Part shown: positions 8,452 through 18,055 of the stretch, in pieces
Layout of the letters: each line of letters starts with the position of its first letter
Numbering within the stretch: position 1 is the stretch's first letter
NCBI RefSeq assembly: GCF_011050055.1
Contig: NZ_DRGM01000012.1
Location: forward strand, 1-64,000
Length of the DNA: 64,000 nt
From: Pseudoalteromonas prydzensis
GTDB lineage: Bacteria > Pseudomonadota > Gammaproteobacteria > Enterobacterales > Alteromonadaceae
Direction: 5' to 3'
Made by a program: the position numbers and the translations under genes
Notes under the pieces: generated by a model
Database searches by the model: none
What the model saw: the letters and a program-made list of their open reading frames with translations, nothing else
What the model was told of the DNA's origin: nothing

Positions 8452-10317
8452 ATGACACTTGATAGTAGCAAGTATCCATTATTAGGTTTGGTTGATGAAC
8501 CAGCCCAACTGCGTGATTTAGCGCAACAAAAATTACCTGCATTTAGCAATGAGCTGCGTGATTATTTACTTAACTCAGTGTCGCAAAGCAGTGGTCACCT
8601 TGCATCAGGCTTAGGCACTGTAGAACTGACGGTTGCATTGCATTATGTTTACAATACTCCTGAAGACCGTTTAGTGTGGGATGTAGGCCATCAAGCTTAC
8701 CCGCATAAAATATTAACGGGTCGTCGCGATCAAATGCATACTATTCGCCAAAAAGATGGCCTACACCCTTTCCCATTTCGTGAAGAAAGTAAATACGATA
8801 CCTTTAGTGTCGGTCATTCAAGCACCTCAATTTCTGCGGCTTTAGGCATGTCTATTGCGGCGCAAAAAGAAGGCAAAGGTCGTAAAACAGTCGCGGTTAT
8901 TGGCGATGGTGCGATCACTGCAGGCATGGCATTTGAAGCTATGAATCACTTAGGTGATGTTAAGTCTGATATGTTGATCATTTTAAATGATAACGAAATG
9001 TCGATTTCAGAAAACGTGGGGGCACTCACTAACCATTTTGCGCGCATCTTATCCGGCAGTTTTTACACTAATATTCGCGAAGGCAGTAAAAAGCTACTTG
9101 CTGGTGTTCCCCCAGTAAAAGAATTAGCCAGTCGCATGGAAGAGCATTTAAAAGGTATGGTTATTCCTGGCACTTTTTTTGAAGAACTTGGCTTAAACTA
9201 TATCGGCCCAATTGATGGCCACGATGTAAATATGTTGGTAGATACATTACGTAATATGCGTAATTTAAAAGGCCCACAGCTACTGCATATCAAAACCCAA
9301 AAAGGCAAAGGCTACAAACCAGCTGAAGCCGATCCGATTGGTTATCACGGTGTGCCAAAATTCGATCCTGCGATTTCAAGTTTGCCAAAATCAAAACCGG
9401 GGGCAGCAACTTTTTCTAAAGTATTTGGTGATTGGCTATGTGATATGGCAAGCCAAGATCACAAACTAATGGCCATCACCCCTGCCATGCGTGAAGGCTC
9501 TGGTATGGTGCGCTTTTCAAAAGAACACCCTGAGCAATATTTTGATGTTGCCATTGCAGAGCAGCATGCGGTTACTTTAGCGGCAGGTTTTGCTTGTGAA
9601 GGCTTAAAACCGGTCGTTGCTATTTATTCCAGCTTTTTACAACGTGCGTATGATCAACTCATTCACGATGTAGCACTGCAAAACTTACCGGTATTATTTG
9701 CTATTGACCGTGCCGGTATTGTTGGTGCGGATGGTGAAACCCATCAGGGCGCTTACGATTTAAGTTTTATGCGTTGCATTCCAAATATGATTATCATGGC
9801 GCCAAGTGATACTAATGAATGCCGCCAAATGCTTTACACGGGTTACCAATGTAATCAACCCGTCGCGGTACGCTACCCTCGCGGTAGTGCTGGCACAACT
9901 GAGATCTGCGAGCAAATGACCGAGCTTGAAATCGGCAAAGGCCGTGTGATTAAGCAAGGTGTTAAAATCGCTATTTTATCTTTTGGTACTTTGCTTGAGA
10001 ATGCTCAACTGGCTGCAAAAGAGCTCAACGCAAGCCTCGTTGATATGCGTTTTGTTAAGCCGCTAGATAGCGCACTAATCGACACTTTATTAGCCGATCA
10101 TGAAATTATTGTAACACTTGAAGATAATGCCATTGTTGGTGGCGCAGGCTCTGCCGTTAATGAATATTTAGCAGCTATAAAAGCAAAGGTAAGCATCCTA
10201 AATTTAGGTATTCCGGATGAATTCATCAAACACGGTACGCAAGAGCAAATGCACGATGAAATGGGTTTAGGCTCGCAAGGTATACTCGATAGTATAAACA
10301 GCTTTATTACTGACTAA
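8452..10317 (+). CDS. dxs: 1-deoxy-D-xylulose-5-phosphate synthase
   Basis: 621 residues from the ATG at 8452 (E. coli Dxs has 620). An in-frame TTG 45 bp upstream would add 15 residues lying over a TATAAT box and is rejected. It is a thiamine-diphosphate enzyme: [18 protein letters not shown] and the ThDP/Mg2+ motif [15 protein letters not shown] are in the N-terminal domain, and [13 protein letters not shown] with [11 protein letters not shown] in the pyrimidine-binding domain. It joins pyruvate and glyceraldehyde 3-phosphate, the first step of the MEP isoprenoid pathway, and also feeds thiamine and pyridoxal synthesis. It ends at a strong terminator. Confidence 0.95.
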   Translation: MTLDSSKYPLLGLVDEPAQLRDLAQQKLPAFSNELRDYLLNSVSQSSGHLASGLGTVELTVALHYVYNTPEDRLVWDVGHQAYPHKILTGRRDQMHTIRQKDGLHPFPFREESKYDTFSVGHSSTSISAALGMSIAAQKEGKGRKTVAVIGDGAITAGMAFEAMNHLGDVKSDMLIILNDNEMSISENVGALTNHFARILSGSFYTNIREGSKKLLAGVPPVKELASRMEEHLKGMVIPGTFFEELGLNYIGPIDGHDVNMLVDTLRNMRNLKGPQLLHIKTQKGKGYKPAEADPIGYHGVPKFDPAISSLPKSKPGAATFSKVFGDWLCDMASQDHKLMAITPAMREGSGMVRFSKEHPEQYFDVAIAEQHAVTLAAGFACEGLKPVVAIYSSFLQRAYDQLIHDVALQNLPVLFAIDRAGIVGADGETHQGAYDLSFMRCIPNMIIMAPSDTNECRQMLYTGYQCNQPVAVRYPRGSAGTTEICEQMTELEIGKGRVIKQGVKIAILSFGTLLENAQLAAKELNASLVDMRFVKPLDSALIDTLLADHEIIVTLEDNAIVGGAGSAVNEYLAAIKAKVSILNLGIPDEFIKHGTQEQMHDEMGLGSQGILDSINSFITD

Positions 10318-10352
10318 ACTACGCTGTAGCACATAGAGTCAGGTGAGATAAT

Positions 10353-10378
10353 AAAAAAGGAGCAACGGCTCCTTTTTT
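10353..10378 (+). terminator. Rho-independent terminator after dxs
   Basis: Perfect 11-bp stem AAAAAAGGAGC/GCTCCTTTTTT with a 4-nt loop (AACG) and a T-run, 36 bp past the dxs stop. Confidence 0.93.
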
Positions 10379-10508
10379 TATTATCCCTATAAAAATCAAC
10401 TGACTAAAAAAACTTCACTTTATTTTCATTTTTTTGCATCCAATTATTTCCCTGTCACGTTTATTCACTGAGGTTAACTCGTGAGCAAAGCGTTCACGCT
10501 TTTATGTA

Positions 10509-10670
10509 ATACCAATCGACTTAAATATTTAGCCTTTCTAGCGTGCTAAATAAAGCGTTAACGGCGTTATAAATTTTTCATGTAGAACAACTACATATTA
10601 AAATTTATGCCTTGTTATCACGCTATTTATCCGTCGCTATAAATGACTAATAACTTAACACGATTGGTAT
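10509..10670. repeat. MITE-like palindromic repeat (ATACCAATCG ends)
   Basis: The 162-bp element begins ATACCAATCG and ends with the exact reverse complement CGATTGGTAT. The termini stay imperfectly complementary for about 45 bp. The centre holds ATGTAG-AACAA-CTACAT flanked by AAATTTTT and AAAATTT, so the whole element can fold into one long hairpin. No ORF is inside. From memory such ATACCAATC...GATTGGTAT elements are scattered in Pseudoalteromonas and Shewanella genomes. The rest of this roughly 415-bp gap holds only the dxs terminator and the leader of the next gene. Confidence 0.8.
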
Positions 10671-10735
10671 AGGCTGTTTTAAGCAAAACTCTTTGTATGT
10701 TCACATTTGATGGAATATTTAAGAAGGTACAAATT

Positions 10736-12898
10736 ATGAAAACGTTCAAATCAGGCGCAACAACACAGTCTATTCACGCTCAATCAATGGCAAGTAAACT
10801 TTGCTTATCGGCACTTACTTTAGCAATTTTGTTTAGTTTAACCGGCTGTGATGGTGACGATGGGAGCGATGGTGCTGCGGGTACACAAGGCGCGGCAGGT
10901 GTTGCTGGCACTAACGGAACAAATGGTACTGACGGTGCAAATGGCAGTGACGGTACTGATGGAGTTGATGGCGCTACGGGTTTTGCAGCTGCCACTTTTA
11001 TTTTAGCGAATAATGGTGCTGATAATGCTGGCACGATTGATCTAATTGACCAAAATGCTGCGAAGTTAAAAACATTTAACAGTGGTGCCAATGAAGGTGT
11101 TGCATTTGATGGCTTAGGTAATTTAGTGCAAGCCAGCGATTCTGGTAATGGCGCACTGAGCACCGTTTGCCAAGTATTAAGTCGCGCAGATGGCACAATG
11201 TTCGATAGCAACCGTGACCGCACTATTACTGGGAGCAATACCAGCTTAGTCAATCCTAAAGGCATTCATGTATCTACTAAGCGTGGACTCATTTTTATCG
11301 CCGACTTTAATGCCGTTCAGATCACTGTTTTTGGTGCCACCGCAGCGGGTGATGCTGCACCTTTAGCAAGCACAGTAACAGACGCAAAACCGTGGGATGT
11401 TACCTACGATGATAGCAACGACCGCTTATATGTGGCGCTAACCAATGGTGACGTTACTGTCTATGACAATTATGTCGATGGCGGTTTTGTGGCAATGCCT
11501 ACACGTACCATCACCCCTAGCAATGAAGCTGGCGAGAAAATTTCCGTCAACCTTCATGGTATTGTTTATGATGCTAACACCAATAAATTAGTGCTTTCTG
11601 ATGTCGGTAGTGCCAGTGATGCAACTGATGGTGCCTTGTTTGTGATCAATAATGCATCGCTTGCCGATGGTAACACCGTTGTTGCACGTAGTATTGCAGG
11701 CCCAGCAAGTATGCTTGGCAACCCTGTTGATATCAGCCTAACAGGCAGCGATTTACGTGTTGCAGAAAAATCAAATGACGCAGTACTGGTATTTAGCAAT
11801 ATTTTTTCAGGTGCCAGCGGTGATATCAGCCCAGATAGCGTGACACCCACAGTTAAGCCAGAATCAATTACTGAAACAGTAATGCACAATGACATGGCGG
11901 ATGTATCAGACAGTTATTTGGCTAACATGCCATTAATGGGTATTGCAGTCAGTAGCAACCCAGCTGCTGCTGGTCCAACAACAGGGCAAATATCACGTCT
12001 AAATGCGCCACTTACCAGCGAACTGGGCAGTTATAATGCCAGTCAAACAATCGAAAGCGTGACCTTTGATAAAGCTGGTAATAGTTATACAACCTTTGAT
12101 AACAGCACAACTTCAGTCGGTGGTATTGTCATTTCCAACAAAGTCGCCATGCATCGCGATGGTGAGGTATTTTCTCTAAGCCAAGACTCTATTATTAGTG
12201 GTGCAAATACAGGCCTAATTTCACCTAAAGGTCTTGATGTAGCATCTGACCGTGGCCTGATTTTTGTTGCTGAAAATAATGCGACCACACCGGGTATTTT
12301 AGTGTTTTCAACCTGTACTACAGGTGATGCAAGCCCGCTTATCACACTCACACCAAGTAACAGCGCACGCCCTTGGGATGTCGATTACGATGTCGCCACA
12401 GACCGTGCATTTGTTGCATTAACCAATGGTACGATTGCCGTGTTTGATGAAGTTAACAGTAAACTAATGGCCGGTATGAGCACAATTACAGGCGAAGATC
12501 GCTTGATCACACCAGCAACAGCTGGCGCTGCCTTCCCTGCTCCGACCAATCTCCATGGCATCGATTATGATCCGCTTAGTGACTCGTTGATCGTCTCAGA
12601 TGTAGGCAGTGCAGCAGACGCCACAGATGGCAAATTATTTGTCTTGAATAATGCGGGTACTAGCTCAGGCTTGAGTAATGTTAGTGTCAATATCGCAGGA
12701 CCTGCGACTATGCTTGGTAACCCAGTCGATATTATGTTTACCGGTAACCATCTTTTTGTTGCCGAAAAATCAAATGGCTTAGTAATGCGTTTTGACAATA
12801 TTTTAAATAGCCCCAGTGGTGATATTGCAGCCAACTTAAGCTACTCGTTCACAGCCCCGGAATCAGTGGCTATTTTACCAACTTGGCTAAACCGCTAA
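10736..12898 (+). CDS. Lipoprotein with collagen-like stretch and duplicated beta-propeller-like region
   Basis: 720 residues from the ATG at 10736, which has an AAGAAGG ribosome site. An ATG 39 bp upstream would add 13 residues before the signal peptide. The lipobox LTGC gives Cys38. Residues about 39-82 are collagen-like Gly-X-Y triplets (GTNGTNGTDGANGSDG). The remainder is two copies of one region of about 280-300 residues (codons near 11023-11870 and 11990-12835). Both copies share PWDV.YD, VALTNG, NLHGI.YD, SDVGSA.DATDG, IAGPA.MLGNPVDI and VAEKSN. This resembles NHL/SMP-30-like propellers. It is probably surface-anchored; the function is unknown. Confidence 0.75.
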   Translation: MKTFKSGATTQSIHAQSMASKLCLSALTLAILFSLTGCDGDDGSDGAAGTQGAAGVAGTNGTNGTDGANGSDGTDGVDGATGFAAATFILANNGADNAGTIDLIDQNAAKLKTFNSGANEGVAFDGLGNLVQASDSGNGALSTVCQVLSRADGTMFDSNRDRTITGSNTSLVNPKGIHVSTKRGLIFIADFNAVQITVFGATAAGDAAPLASTVTDAKPWDVTYDDSNDRLYVALTNGDVTVYDNYVDGGFVAMPTRTITPSNEAGEKISVNLHGIVYDANTNKLVLSDVGSASDATDGALFVINNASLADGNTVVARSIAGPASMLGNPVDISLTGSDLRVAEKSNDAVLVFSNIFSGASGDISPDSVTPTVKPESITETVMHNDMADVSDSYLANMPLMGIAVSSNPAAAGPTTGQISRLNAPLTSELGSYNASQTIESVTFDKAGNSYTTFDNSTTSVGGIVISNKVAMHRDGEVFSLSQDSIISGANTGLISPKGLDVASDRGLIFVAENNATTPGILVFSTCTTGDASPLITLTPSNSARPWDVDYDVATDRAFVALTNGTIAVFDEVNSKLMAGMSTITGEDRLITPATAGAAFPAPTNLHGIDYDPLSDSLIVSDVGSAADATDGKLFVLNNAGTSSGLSNVSVNIAGPATMLGNPVDIMFTGNHLFVAEKSNGLVMRFDNILNSPSGDIAANLSYSFTAPESVAILPTWLNR

Positions 12899-12940
12899 CC
12901 ATCAAGGACAGTTAATTTAACTGCCTTTAGTTGGCCTCCC

Positions 12941-12969
12941 AATGCCTTAACTTTTCGAGTTAAGGCATT
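12941..12969. terminator. Bidirectional terminator between convergent genes
   Basis: Perfect 11-bp stem AATGCCTTAAC/GTTAAGGCATT with a 7-nt loop, between the lipoprotein gene and the convergent GGDEF gene. It serves the plus-strand gene best (TTCTTATT follows). Confidence 0.8.
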
Positions 12970-13011
12970 TCTTATTGCTAGCGACCAAAAACACAAGCAA
13001 ACCCGCAAACA

Positions 13012-16000
13012 TTAGCGCATCCAGACTTTAATATCGGCTAAACCATTGGCTTGTAACACACTCAGTTGCTGATCAATATTATTAGTTTGTTCAAATTCAA
13101 AGGCATCTAACTGTTCATCAAAAGTGATATTGGCGACACCATCGCCACCGCGTTTTTTTACTTGATGCAGCGCGATATCCGCCAAATTGACGGAGGTTTC
13201 CCACCCAATCACTTGACCGCCTAATAGTGGCAACGGATAAAATGAAAAACCAATTGATGCAGTCAGATTAATAGTATCACCGCTTGGGAGTCTAAAAGTG
13301 TGATCGGCTATAACTTTGCAAAGCTCAGCGGCATAATTGTCGATAGCGCTACGCTTAAAATCCCGTAATAGTAATAAAAACTCATCACCACTCCAACGCG
13401 CCACATAATCTGAGCCCTGAGTTCGCGAGTTTAGTAATGCAGCCATTTGCTGTAAACAACTATCACCACCAATCGGGCCATGAGCATCATTGATACGGCT
13501 AAAATTATCAAAATTAATAATTAGCAATATCAAGGATTTCCCTTGCGCTTGTAATGATTGCGAATTACGTTGGAAATGTTCAATATCCTTTGGCAACTGA
13601 TCAAACAAGAAACGACGGCTACGCAGCCCGGTGAGCTCATCAGAATGGCTCATCAATTTAAGCTGTGAGTTAACTTGATTAAGCTTATCATTTGCTTGGC
13701 GCAGCTCACCAGTACGTTCGGTGATCAGGCTTTCAAGTGCGGTTTGTTTACGCCGCTCTTGTTTTCTAAATGCCCAAAACACCAAATAAAATAACAAAAT
13801 AAAGCTGCCGGTGATCAGCAGTCTAAAGTAAATTGTTTCATCAAACCGTCTTGGTACCACAAATGAGTATTCTGTACGTTGCGCCTTTTGCCAGCCTTCA
13901 CCTTGGCGTTTAGCTTCAAGCTGGAATAAAAAGGCCCCTGGCGGTAAATTAGTATAAATAGCTTCGCGACGAGTATTGGCATAACGCCAATCACTGTCGA
14001 GACCAGTTAAGCGGTAACGAAATTCAATACTGGTTGGCGCATAATAGTCGATTGCCGTGTATTTTAGGGTGATATCACGTTCATCAATCTCTAACTGTGG
14101 GTTACGCCCTAGCGCCGCTGTAGCAAGCTTGCGTAGCCCAGTACTTAAACTCTCAACTTTAGGCTTTAATGGTTTAATACCAAATAGCTCAATGTCTTTG
14201 GGAATTTCTACCACACCTTGTAAGCTTGGATACCAGATTGAATTACCCGATTCAGCCACCGCATCATGGCCAAGGCCAGTACAACATTGGCTAGCTTTAC
14301 CATCTAGTTGGCGATCATAGGATGAAATAACTTGCTCTACTTTTAAACTTTCAATATCACCACTAAATTGCTCAACCGGCATGCGATATACACCTTTCAT
14401 GGTGCTCACCCAAATACGCTTTAGCTTCTCATCGTAACGTAAACTAAAAATAGAACCATAAGGTAAACCATTGGTTGCATCTAGCTGGCGCCAATATCCT
14501 TGACCGCTGCGATAAAACAAACCGTCATTTAATGAGCCGATCAAGATACCGACTCCATCAATATTTAGAATACTGGTAACATAAGCACTTTCAAGACTGG
14601 TTTGGTCGCCAATTTTTTCAATACCACGATCGGTAAAATAGTAAGCCCCTTTGCTGGTGCCAATTAAGCCAAAATTTGCTTCATCAACAACGTAGGTAAT
14701 AAACTTACTACCTAAAAATGCATTATATGCAAACGGGGTTAACCCACCGTAACTCAGCCGGTACATTCCCCGCCCGGTGCCAAGCCAAAACCCTCCTTTG
14801 CTAGAGCGGCTGATTGCGAACACAGGGTTATCTTTTAACGCACGCCCAGGAACTGCGAACAAGGTATTGTTTTCATAAAAATACACCCCGCGCCCGGTGG
14901 CAATGTATAAGCGCGAGCCATCAAACTGTAAATCATGCACAGCTGCACGGCCATATTGATTACTTGGAATTTGATTAATGAAGTTTTTATTGAGATCAAA
15001 ATACCCCACCCCACTGCGGTTTGCGACCCACAATCGCCCATCGGGGGCTTGGCTAATTGCCATTACCGCCTCGGTCATTTGTGATATAGCAGAGTGGCGC
15101 TCGATACGTCCTTCATGGGCAAGCCATAAGCCTTCACTAAAGCTGGCAAGCCAAATATTATTATCATTATCACGAAATAAATCAGCAAACCAAATACTTT
15201 GGTCAAGCTGGCTGGGTTCAACCCATTGCCAATCACCTGAGTTATCACGAAATAATAAGCGCCCATAGGTCGAAATCCACAATGCTCCGTTGGAGTCACT
15301 CATAAATTTATAGACCGCAGAGTTATTGGCATTCGGCAGCGGGAAAGGTCTTAGTTCATCATCTAAATCTAAAAAGTAAGCACCGAGCTCTGAAGCTAAA
15401 TATAAATTACCTTCAAGCCAAGCTAAGTCATGAATAATGGTTTGTGCTAAGCGCTCTGGGAGCGATATTTTTGCAGTCAGCTCTAAGCGTAACTTGGCAA
15501 AATCAGAAGACGAATTTGTCAAGCGTAGTAAATAGCGTTCGTTTACTAGCCAAATGCCTTCTGGTGATAATGCCAACTGACTCACAGTACCAACAATTTG
15601 CTTTACTGAACTGGCTGCCACAACGGGTATGTATGGGCTATTGTTTATAGTGAGGTTAATTTGATTGCGAGATATAAAGTATAAGCCGTTGGCAGCAACC
15701 CAAAGACTGCCTTTAGCATCTTCTATAATATCCCGTACCGGGCCTTTTACACTGAATTCTTGCGCAGCCATTGTGGTTGGGTCTATCACCACAAGACCAT
15801 CTTTAGTACCAACCCATAAATAGCCTTGGCTATCAATCAATAACTTATTGATGCCATTACTGGGCAAAAAATTACTATTTAGGGTGTTGTAATTGGTGAA
15901 TGTATTACCATCAAAACGGCTGAGGCCAAACTGAGTGCCCAGCCACATATAACCTTGCTCATCCTGTACAACACTTTTCAGTGATTGCGAAGGTAAGCCA

Positions 16001-16098
16001 TTTTGCATATTCCATTGCTGTACAACATAGTCGGTAATTGACGCCTTACTTGGCATACTGCATAACAGCACAATAATAACCAATAAAAACCGCATCAT
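13012..16098 (-). CDS. Periplasmic propeller / Y_Y_Y sensor with cytoplasmic GGDEF domain
   Basis: 1028 residues from ATG 16098 (GAGG 10 nt upstream). The alternative start is a TTG 21 bp earlier. A signal segment (MMRFLLVIIVLLCSMPSKA) leads into two seven-bladed propellers of the two-component-regulator type with repeats such as GYMWLGTQFGLSRFDG and GYLWVGTKDGLVVID. A Y_Y_Y domain follows (about 665-745), then one membrane helix (about 755-775), a short coiled coil and a C-terminal GGDEF domain. The signature is SGDEF near residue 903, which is compatible with active diguanylate cyclase. It probably senses a periplasmic ligand (these sensors often respond to sugars) and makes cyclic di-GMP. 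Ligand unknown. Confidence 0.85.
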   Translation of the reverse strand: MMRFLLVIIVLLCSMPSKASITDYVVQQWNMQNGLPSQSLKSVVQDEQGYMWLGTQFGLSRFDGNTFTNYNTLNSNFLPSNGINKLLIDSQGYLWVGTKDGLVVIDPTTMAAQEFSVKGPVRDIIEDAKGSLWVAANGLYFISRNQINLTINNSPYIPVVAASSVKQIVGTVSQLALSPEGIWLVNERYLLRLTNSSSDFAKLRLELTAKISLPERLAQTIIHDLAWLEGNLYLASELGAYFLDLDDELRPFPLPNANNSAVYKFMSDSNGALWISTYGRLLFRDNSGDWQWVEPSQLDQSIWFADLFRDNDNNIWLASFSEGLWLAHEGRIERHSAISQMTEAVMAISQAPDGRLWVANRSGVGYFDLNKNFINQIPSNQYGRAAVHDLQFDGSRLYIATGRGVYFYENNTLFAVPGRALKDNPVFAISRSSKGGFWLGTGRGMYRLSYGGLTPFAYNAFLGSKFITYVVDEANFGLIGTSKGAYYFTDRGIEKIGDQTSLESAYVTSILNIDGVGILIGSLNDGLFYRSGQGYWRQLDATNGLPYGSIFSLRYDEKLKRIWVSTMKGVYRMPVEQFSGDIESLKVEQVISSYDRQLDGKASQCCTGLGHDAVAESGNSIWYPSLQGVVEIPKDIELFGIKPLKPKVESLSTGLRKLATAALGRNPQLEIDERDITLKYTAIDYYAPTSIEFRYRLTGLDSDWRYANTRREAIYTNLPPGAFLFQLEAKRQGEGWQKAQRTEYSFVVPRRFDETIYFRLLITGSFILLFYLVFWAFRKQERRKQTALESLITERTGELRQANDKLNQVNSQLKLMSHSDELTGLRSRRFLFDQLPKDIEHFQRNSQSLQAQGKSLILLIINFDNFSRINDAHGPIGGDSCLQQMAALLNSRTQGSDYVARWSGDEFLLLLRDFKRSAIDNYAAELCKVIADHTFRLPSGDTINLTASIGFSFYPLPLLGGQVIGWETSVNLADIALHQVKKRGGDGVANITFDEQLDAFEFEQTNNIDQQLSVLQANGLADIKVWMR

Positions 16099-16128
16099 AA
16101 CGTCAATACCTCGTTGCAAAAACTAAGG

Positions 16129-16614
16129 TTAAAAGGGCAAATAACCCATTTTAAACAATGCCTGGACACAAATTAATGAAAATATACCCGCTAAAACATC
16201 ATCTGCCATAATACCGAAGCCACCGTGTAGGCGTTTATCAAGTATTCGAATAGGCCCAGGTTTAACGATATCAAAAAAGCGAAACAGTACAAAGCCAACC
16301 AATAAAGATTGCCAACTGATCGCTGCACCTATCATGGTAATGTAAAATCCGGCCACTTCATCCCACACGATAGCAGGGTGATCATGAACACCAAGATCAT
16401 CGGCGGTTTTTCCACATGCCCAAAGGCCAAAAACACTGATCACCACAGCAAACACTATTTGTAACCACAGCGGAAAATACATAGTAGTAAAAATAAAAGG
16501 CAGTGCTGCAAAGGTACCAAATGTACCGGGTGCTTTCGGCGCCAGCCCTAAACCAAAACCCAAACCAAAAAATTGATGAGGGCGTTTTAAATTAAATAAC
16601 GCGGGTTTATTCAA
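16129..16614 (-). CDS. pgpA: Phosphatidylglycerophosphatase A
   Basis: 161 residues. It starts at a TTG that overlaps the thiL stop (TTGA), with GGAG 5 nt upstream, so this start is well supported. Family features are the GLAPKAPGTFGTFAALP segment, AIVWDEVAGFYITM, FRFFDIVKPGPI and GGFGIMADDVLAG, with several membrane helices. It removes phosphate from phosphatidylglycerophosphate to give phosphatidylglycerol. It is the last gene of the nrdR-rib-nusB-thiL-pgpA group, as in many gammaproteobacteria. Confidence 0.93.
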   Translation of the reverse strand: MNKPALFNLKRPHQFFGLGFGLGLAPKAPGTFGTFAALPFIFTTMYFPLWLQIVFAVVISVFGLWACGKTADDLGVHDHPAIVWDEVAGFYITMIGAAISWQSLLVGFVLFRFFDIVKPGPIRILDKRLHGGFGIMADDVLAGIFSLICVQALFKMGYLPF

Positions 16615-17585
16615 ACCGACTCCTTGGTGAAGTGCTCAAAACCTGTATGTTCATACGCTAGCTTTTCGCCATCAAGCATTAACTCGATTTGCCCTTCACC
16701 ACTTTTTATTTGACCAATACAGGCGGCATCAACCCCATATTGCTGTAATTTCACTTCCAACATACTTTTATTACTATCAGGCACAGTAAAGAGTAACTCA
16801 TAGTCATCCCCATAATTGAGGATAAAAGGCAGTTGCTGATTTGGCTCTAAAGTAGCACGCATTGCATCTGAGGTTGGTATTTTATTCACATCAATACACG
16901 CACTCACTTGAGACATAGCCAGTACATGTCCTAAGTCTGCGACCAGTCCATCAGAGATATCAATCGCGGCCGATGCTAGACCACGCAACATTTGCCCTGC
17001 AGCAACCCGCGGTGTCGGATAATCAAATCGCTGATTAACATAACTTAAATACTCGGGAGCAATTTTAATCCCTTGTTTACGCGCTTCAATGGCAAGACCT
17101 GCATCGCCTAGTGGCCCAGTGACATAAACCCAATCGCCTACTTTAGCGCCGCTACGACGTAATGCTTTGCCTTGCGGTACAGTGCCTTTCGCACAAATAG
17201 TAATAGTCAACGGGCCTTGCGTGGTATCACCACCGATGATTTGCACGTTAAAGTATTCGGCAATTTCATGCATGCCTTCGGTAAACTCTTCAAGCCACTC
17301 AACGTCAATACTCGGTAAGGTTAACGCCACCGAAATCCATGTCGGCTCAGCCCCCATTGCCGCTAAATCACTTAAATTTACCGCCAAGGCACGATGGCCT
17401 AAAGCACGCGGTGCAATATCATCAAAAAAGTGCACGCCAGCGACAAGTGTGTCTGTCGTAACGGCTAATTGGCAGTTCTCTGGCACAGTAACCAAAGCAC
17501 AATCATCACCAATCCCTAAATTAACATCGCGGCGACTAATACCGCGACCTTTAAAGTAGCGATTGATTAATTCAAATTCCTTCAT
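16611..17585 (-). CDS. thiL: Thiamine-monophosphate kinase
   Basis: 324 residues from ATG 17585. An in-frame TTG 6 bp earlier is the alternative. The ThiL fold is clear: GIGDDCALV near the N-terminus, HRALAVNLSDLAAMGAEP, GGDTTQGP, AIDISDGLVADLGH and NYGDDYELLF. It phosphorylates thiamine monophosphate to thiamine diphosphate with ATP. No Shine-Dalgarno lies directly before the ATG: AAGGAG is separated from it by a GC-rich hairpin (17595-17612). It overlaps pgpA by 4 bp. Confidence 0.93.
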   Translation of the reverse strand: MKEFELINRYFKGRGISRRDVNLGIGDDCALVTVPENCQLAVTTDTLVAGVHFFDDIAPRALGHRALAVNLSDLAAMGAEPTWISVALTLPSIDVEWLEEFTEGMHEIAEYFNVQIIGGDTTQGPLTITICAKGTVPQGKALRRSGAKVGDWVYVTGPLGDAGLAIEARKQGIKIAPEYLSYVNQRFDYPTPRVAAGQMLRGLASAAIDISDGLVADLGHVLAMSQVSACIDVNKIPTSDAMRATLEPNQQLPFILNYGDDYELLFTVPDSNKSMLEVKLQQYGVDAACIGQIKSGEGQIELMLDGEKLAYEHTGFEHFTKESV

Positions 17586-17594
17586 ACACAAAAA

Positions 17595-17612
17595 AGCCGG
17601 CCTATGCCGGCT
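17595..17612 (-). terminator. Intrinsic terminator-like hairpin between nusB and thiL
   Basis: Minus strand AGCCGGC-ATAG-GCCGGCT followed by TTTTTT, a classic terminator shape. It sits between AAGGAG and the thiL ATG, so it may be a partial terminator, a leader hairpin that brings the ribosome site next to the ATG, or both. Confidence 0.7.
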
Positions 17613-17629
17613 CTCCTTTTACGGTTACA

Positions 17630-18040
17630 TTACTTGCGTAAATGCTTTACCGCTTTATCAAGTACACCATTAACAAATTTATGGCTATCTTCTGCGCCAA
17701 AAATTTTAGCAAGCTCAATACCTTCATTGATAGCCACTTTATATGGTACATCTTCACGAAATTTCAGCTCATAGCTGCTTAAACGTAAAATAGCGCGTTC
17801 AACTTGGTCTAACTCATCAAATGGACGAGTTAAATGTGGCGATACGGCTTCGTCTAGTTGCTTATGATTTACCGCAACACCACGCGAAAGATCTTTAAAG
17901 TATTCAACATCAATTTTAGTTACATCGTTTTCGATCAACATTTGTTGTTCAATATCGGCAATTGCATTGCCGCTTAATTGCCAAGAATAAACGGCTTGAA
18001 GTGCTAAGATACGTGCTTTACGTCTTGCTGCTGGTTTCAC
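17630..18040 (-). CDS. nusB: Transcription antitermination factor NusB
   Basis: 136 residues starting at GTG, with AAGGA 6 nt upstream. All-helical NusB fold: [20 protein letters not shown] at the N-terminus, [16 protein letters not shown] in the middle and [30 protein letters not shown] at the C-terminus. With NusE (S10) it binds boxA RNA of rRNA operons to prevent early termination. It lies 15 bp downstream of ribH, the standard order. Confidence 0.95.
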   Translation of the reverse strand: MKPAARRKARILALQAVYSWQLSGNAIADIEQQMLIENDVTKIDVEYFKDLSRGVAVNHKQLDEAVSPHLTRPFDELDQVERAILRLSSYELKFREDVPYKVAINEGIELAKIFGAEDSHKFVNGVLDKAVKHLRK

Positions 18041-18055
18041 AAAAATTCCTTAAAC

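Noticed and set aside
10697..10735. Upstream ATG for the lipoprotein
   Set aside because: The signal peptide and the AAGAAGG ribosome site fit the ATG at 10736.
10780..12834. Long antisense ORFs on the minus strand across the lipoprotein gene
   Set aside because: They recur at matching positions in the two duplicated halves and have low-complexity Ser/Pro/Ala composition, as expected for the complement of a Gly/Asn/Asp-rich gene. They lack ribosome sites.
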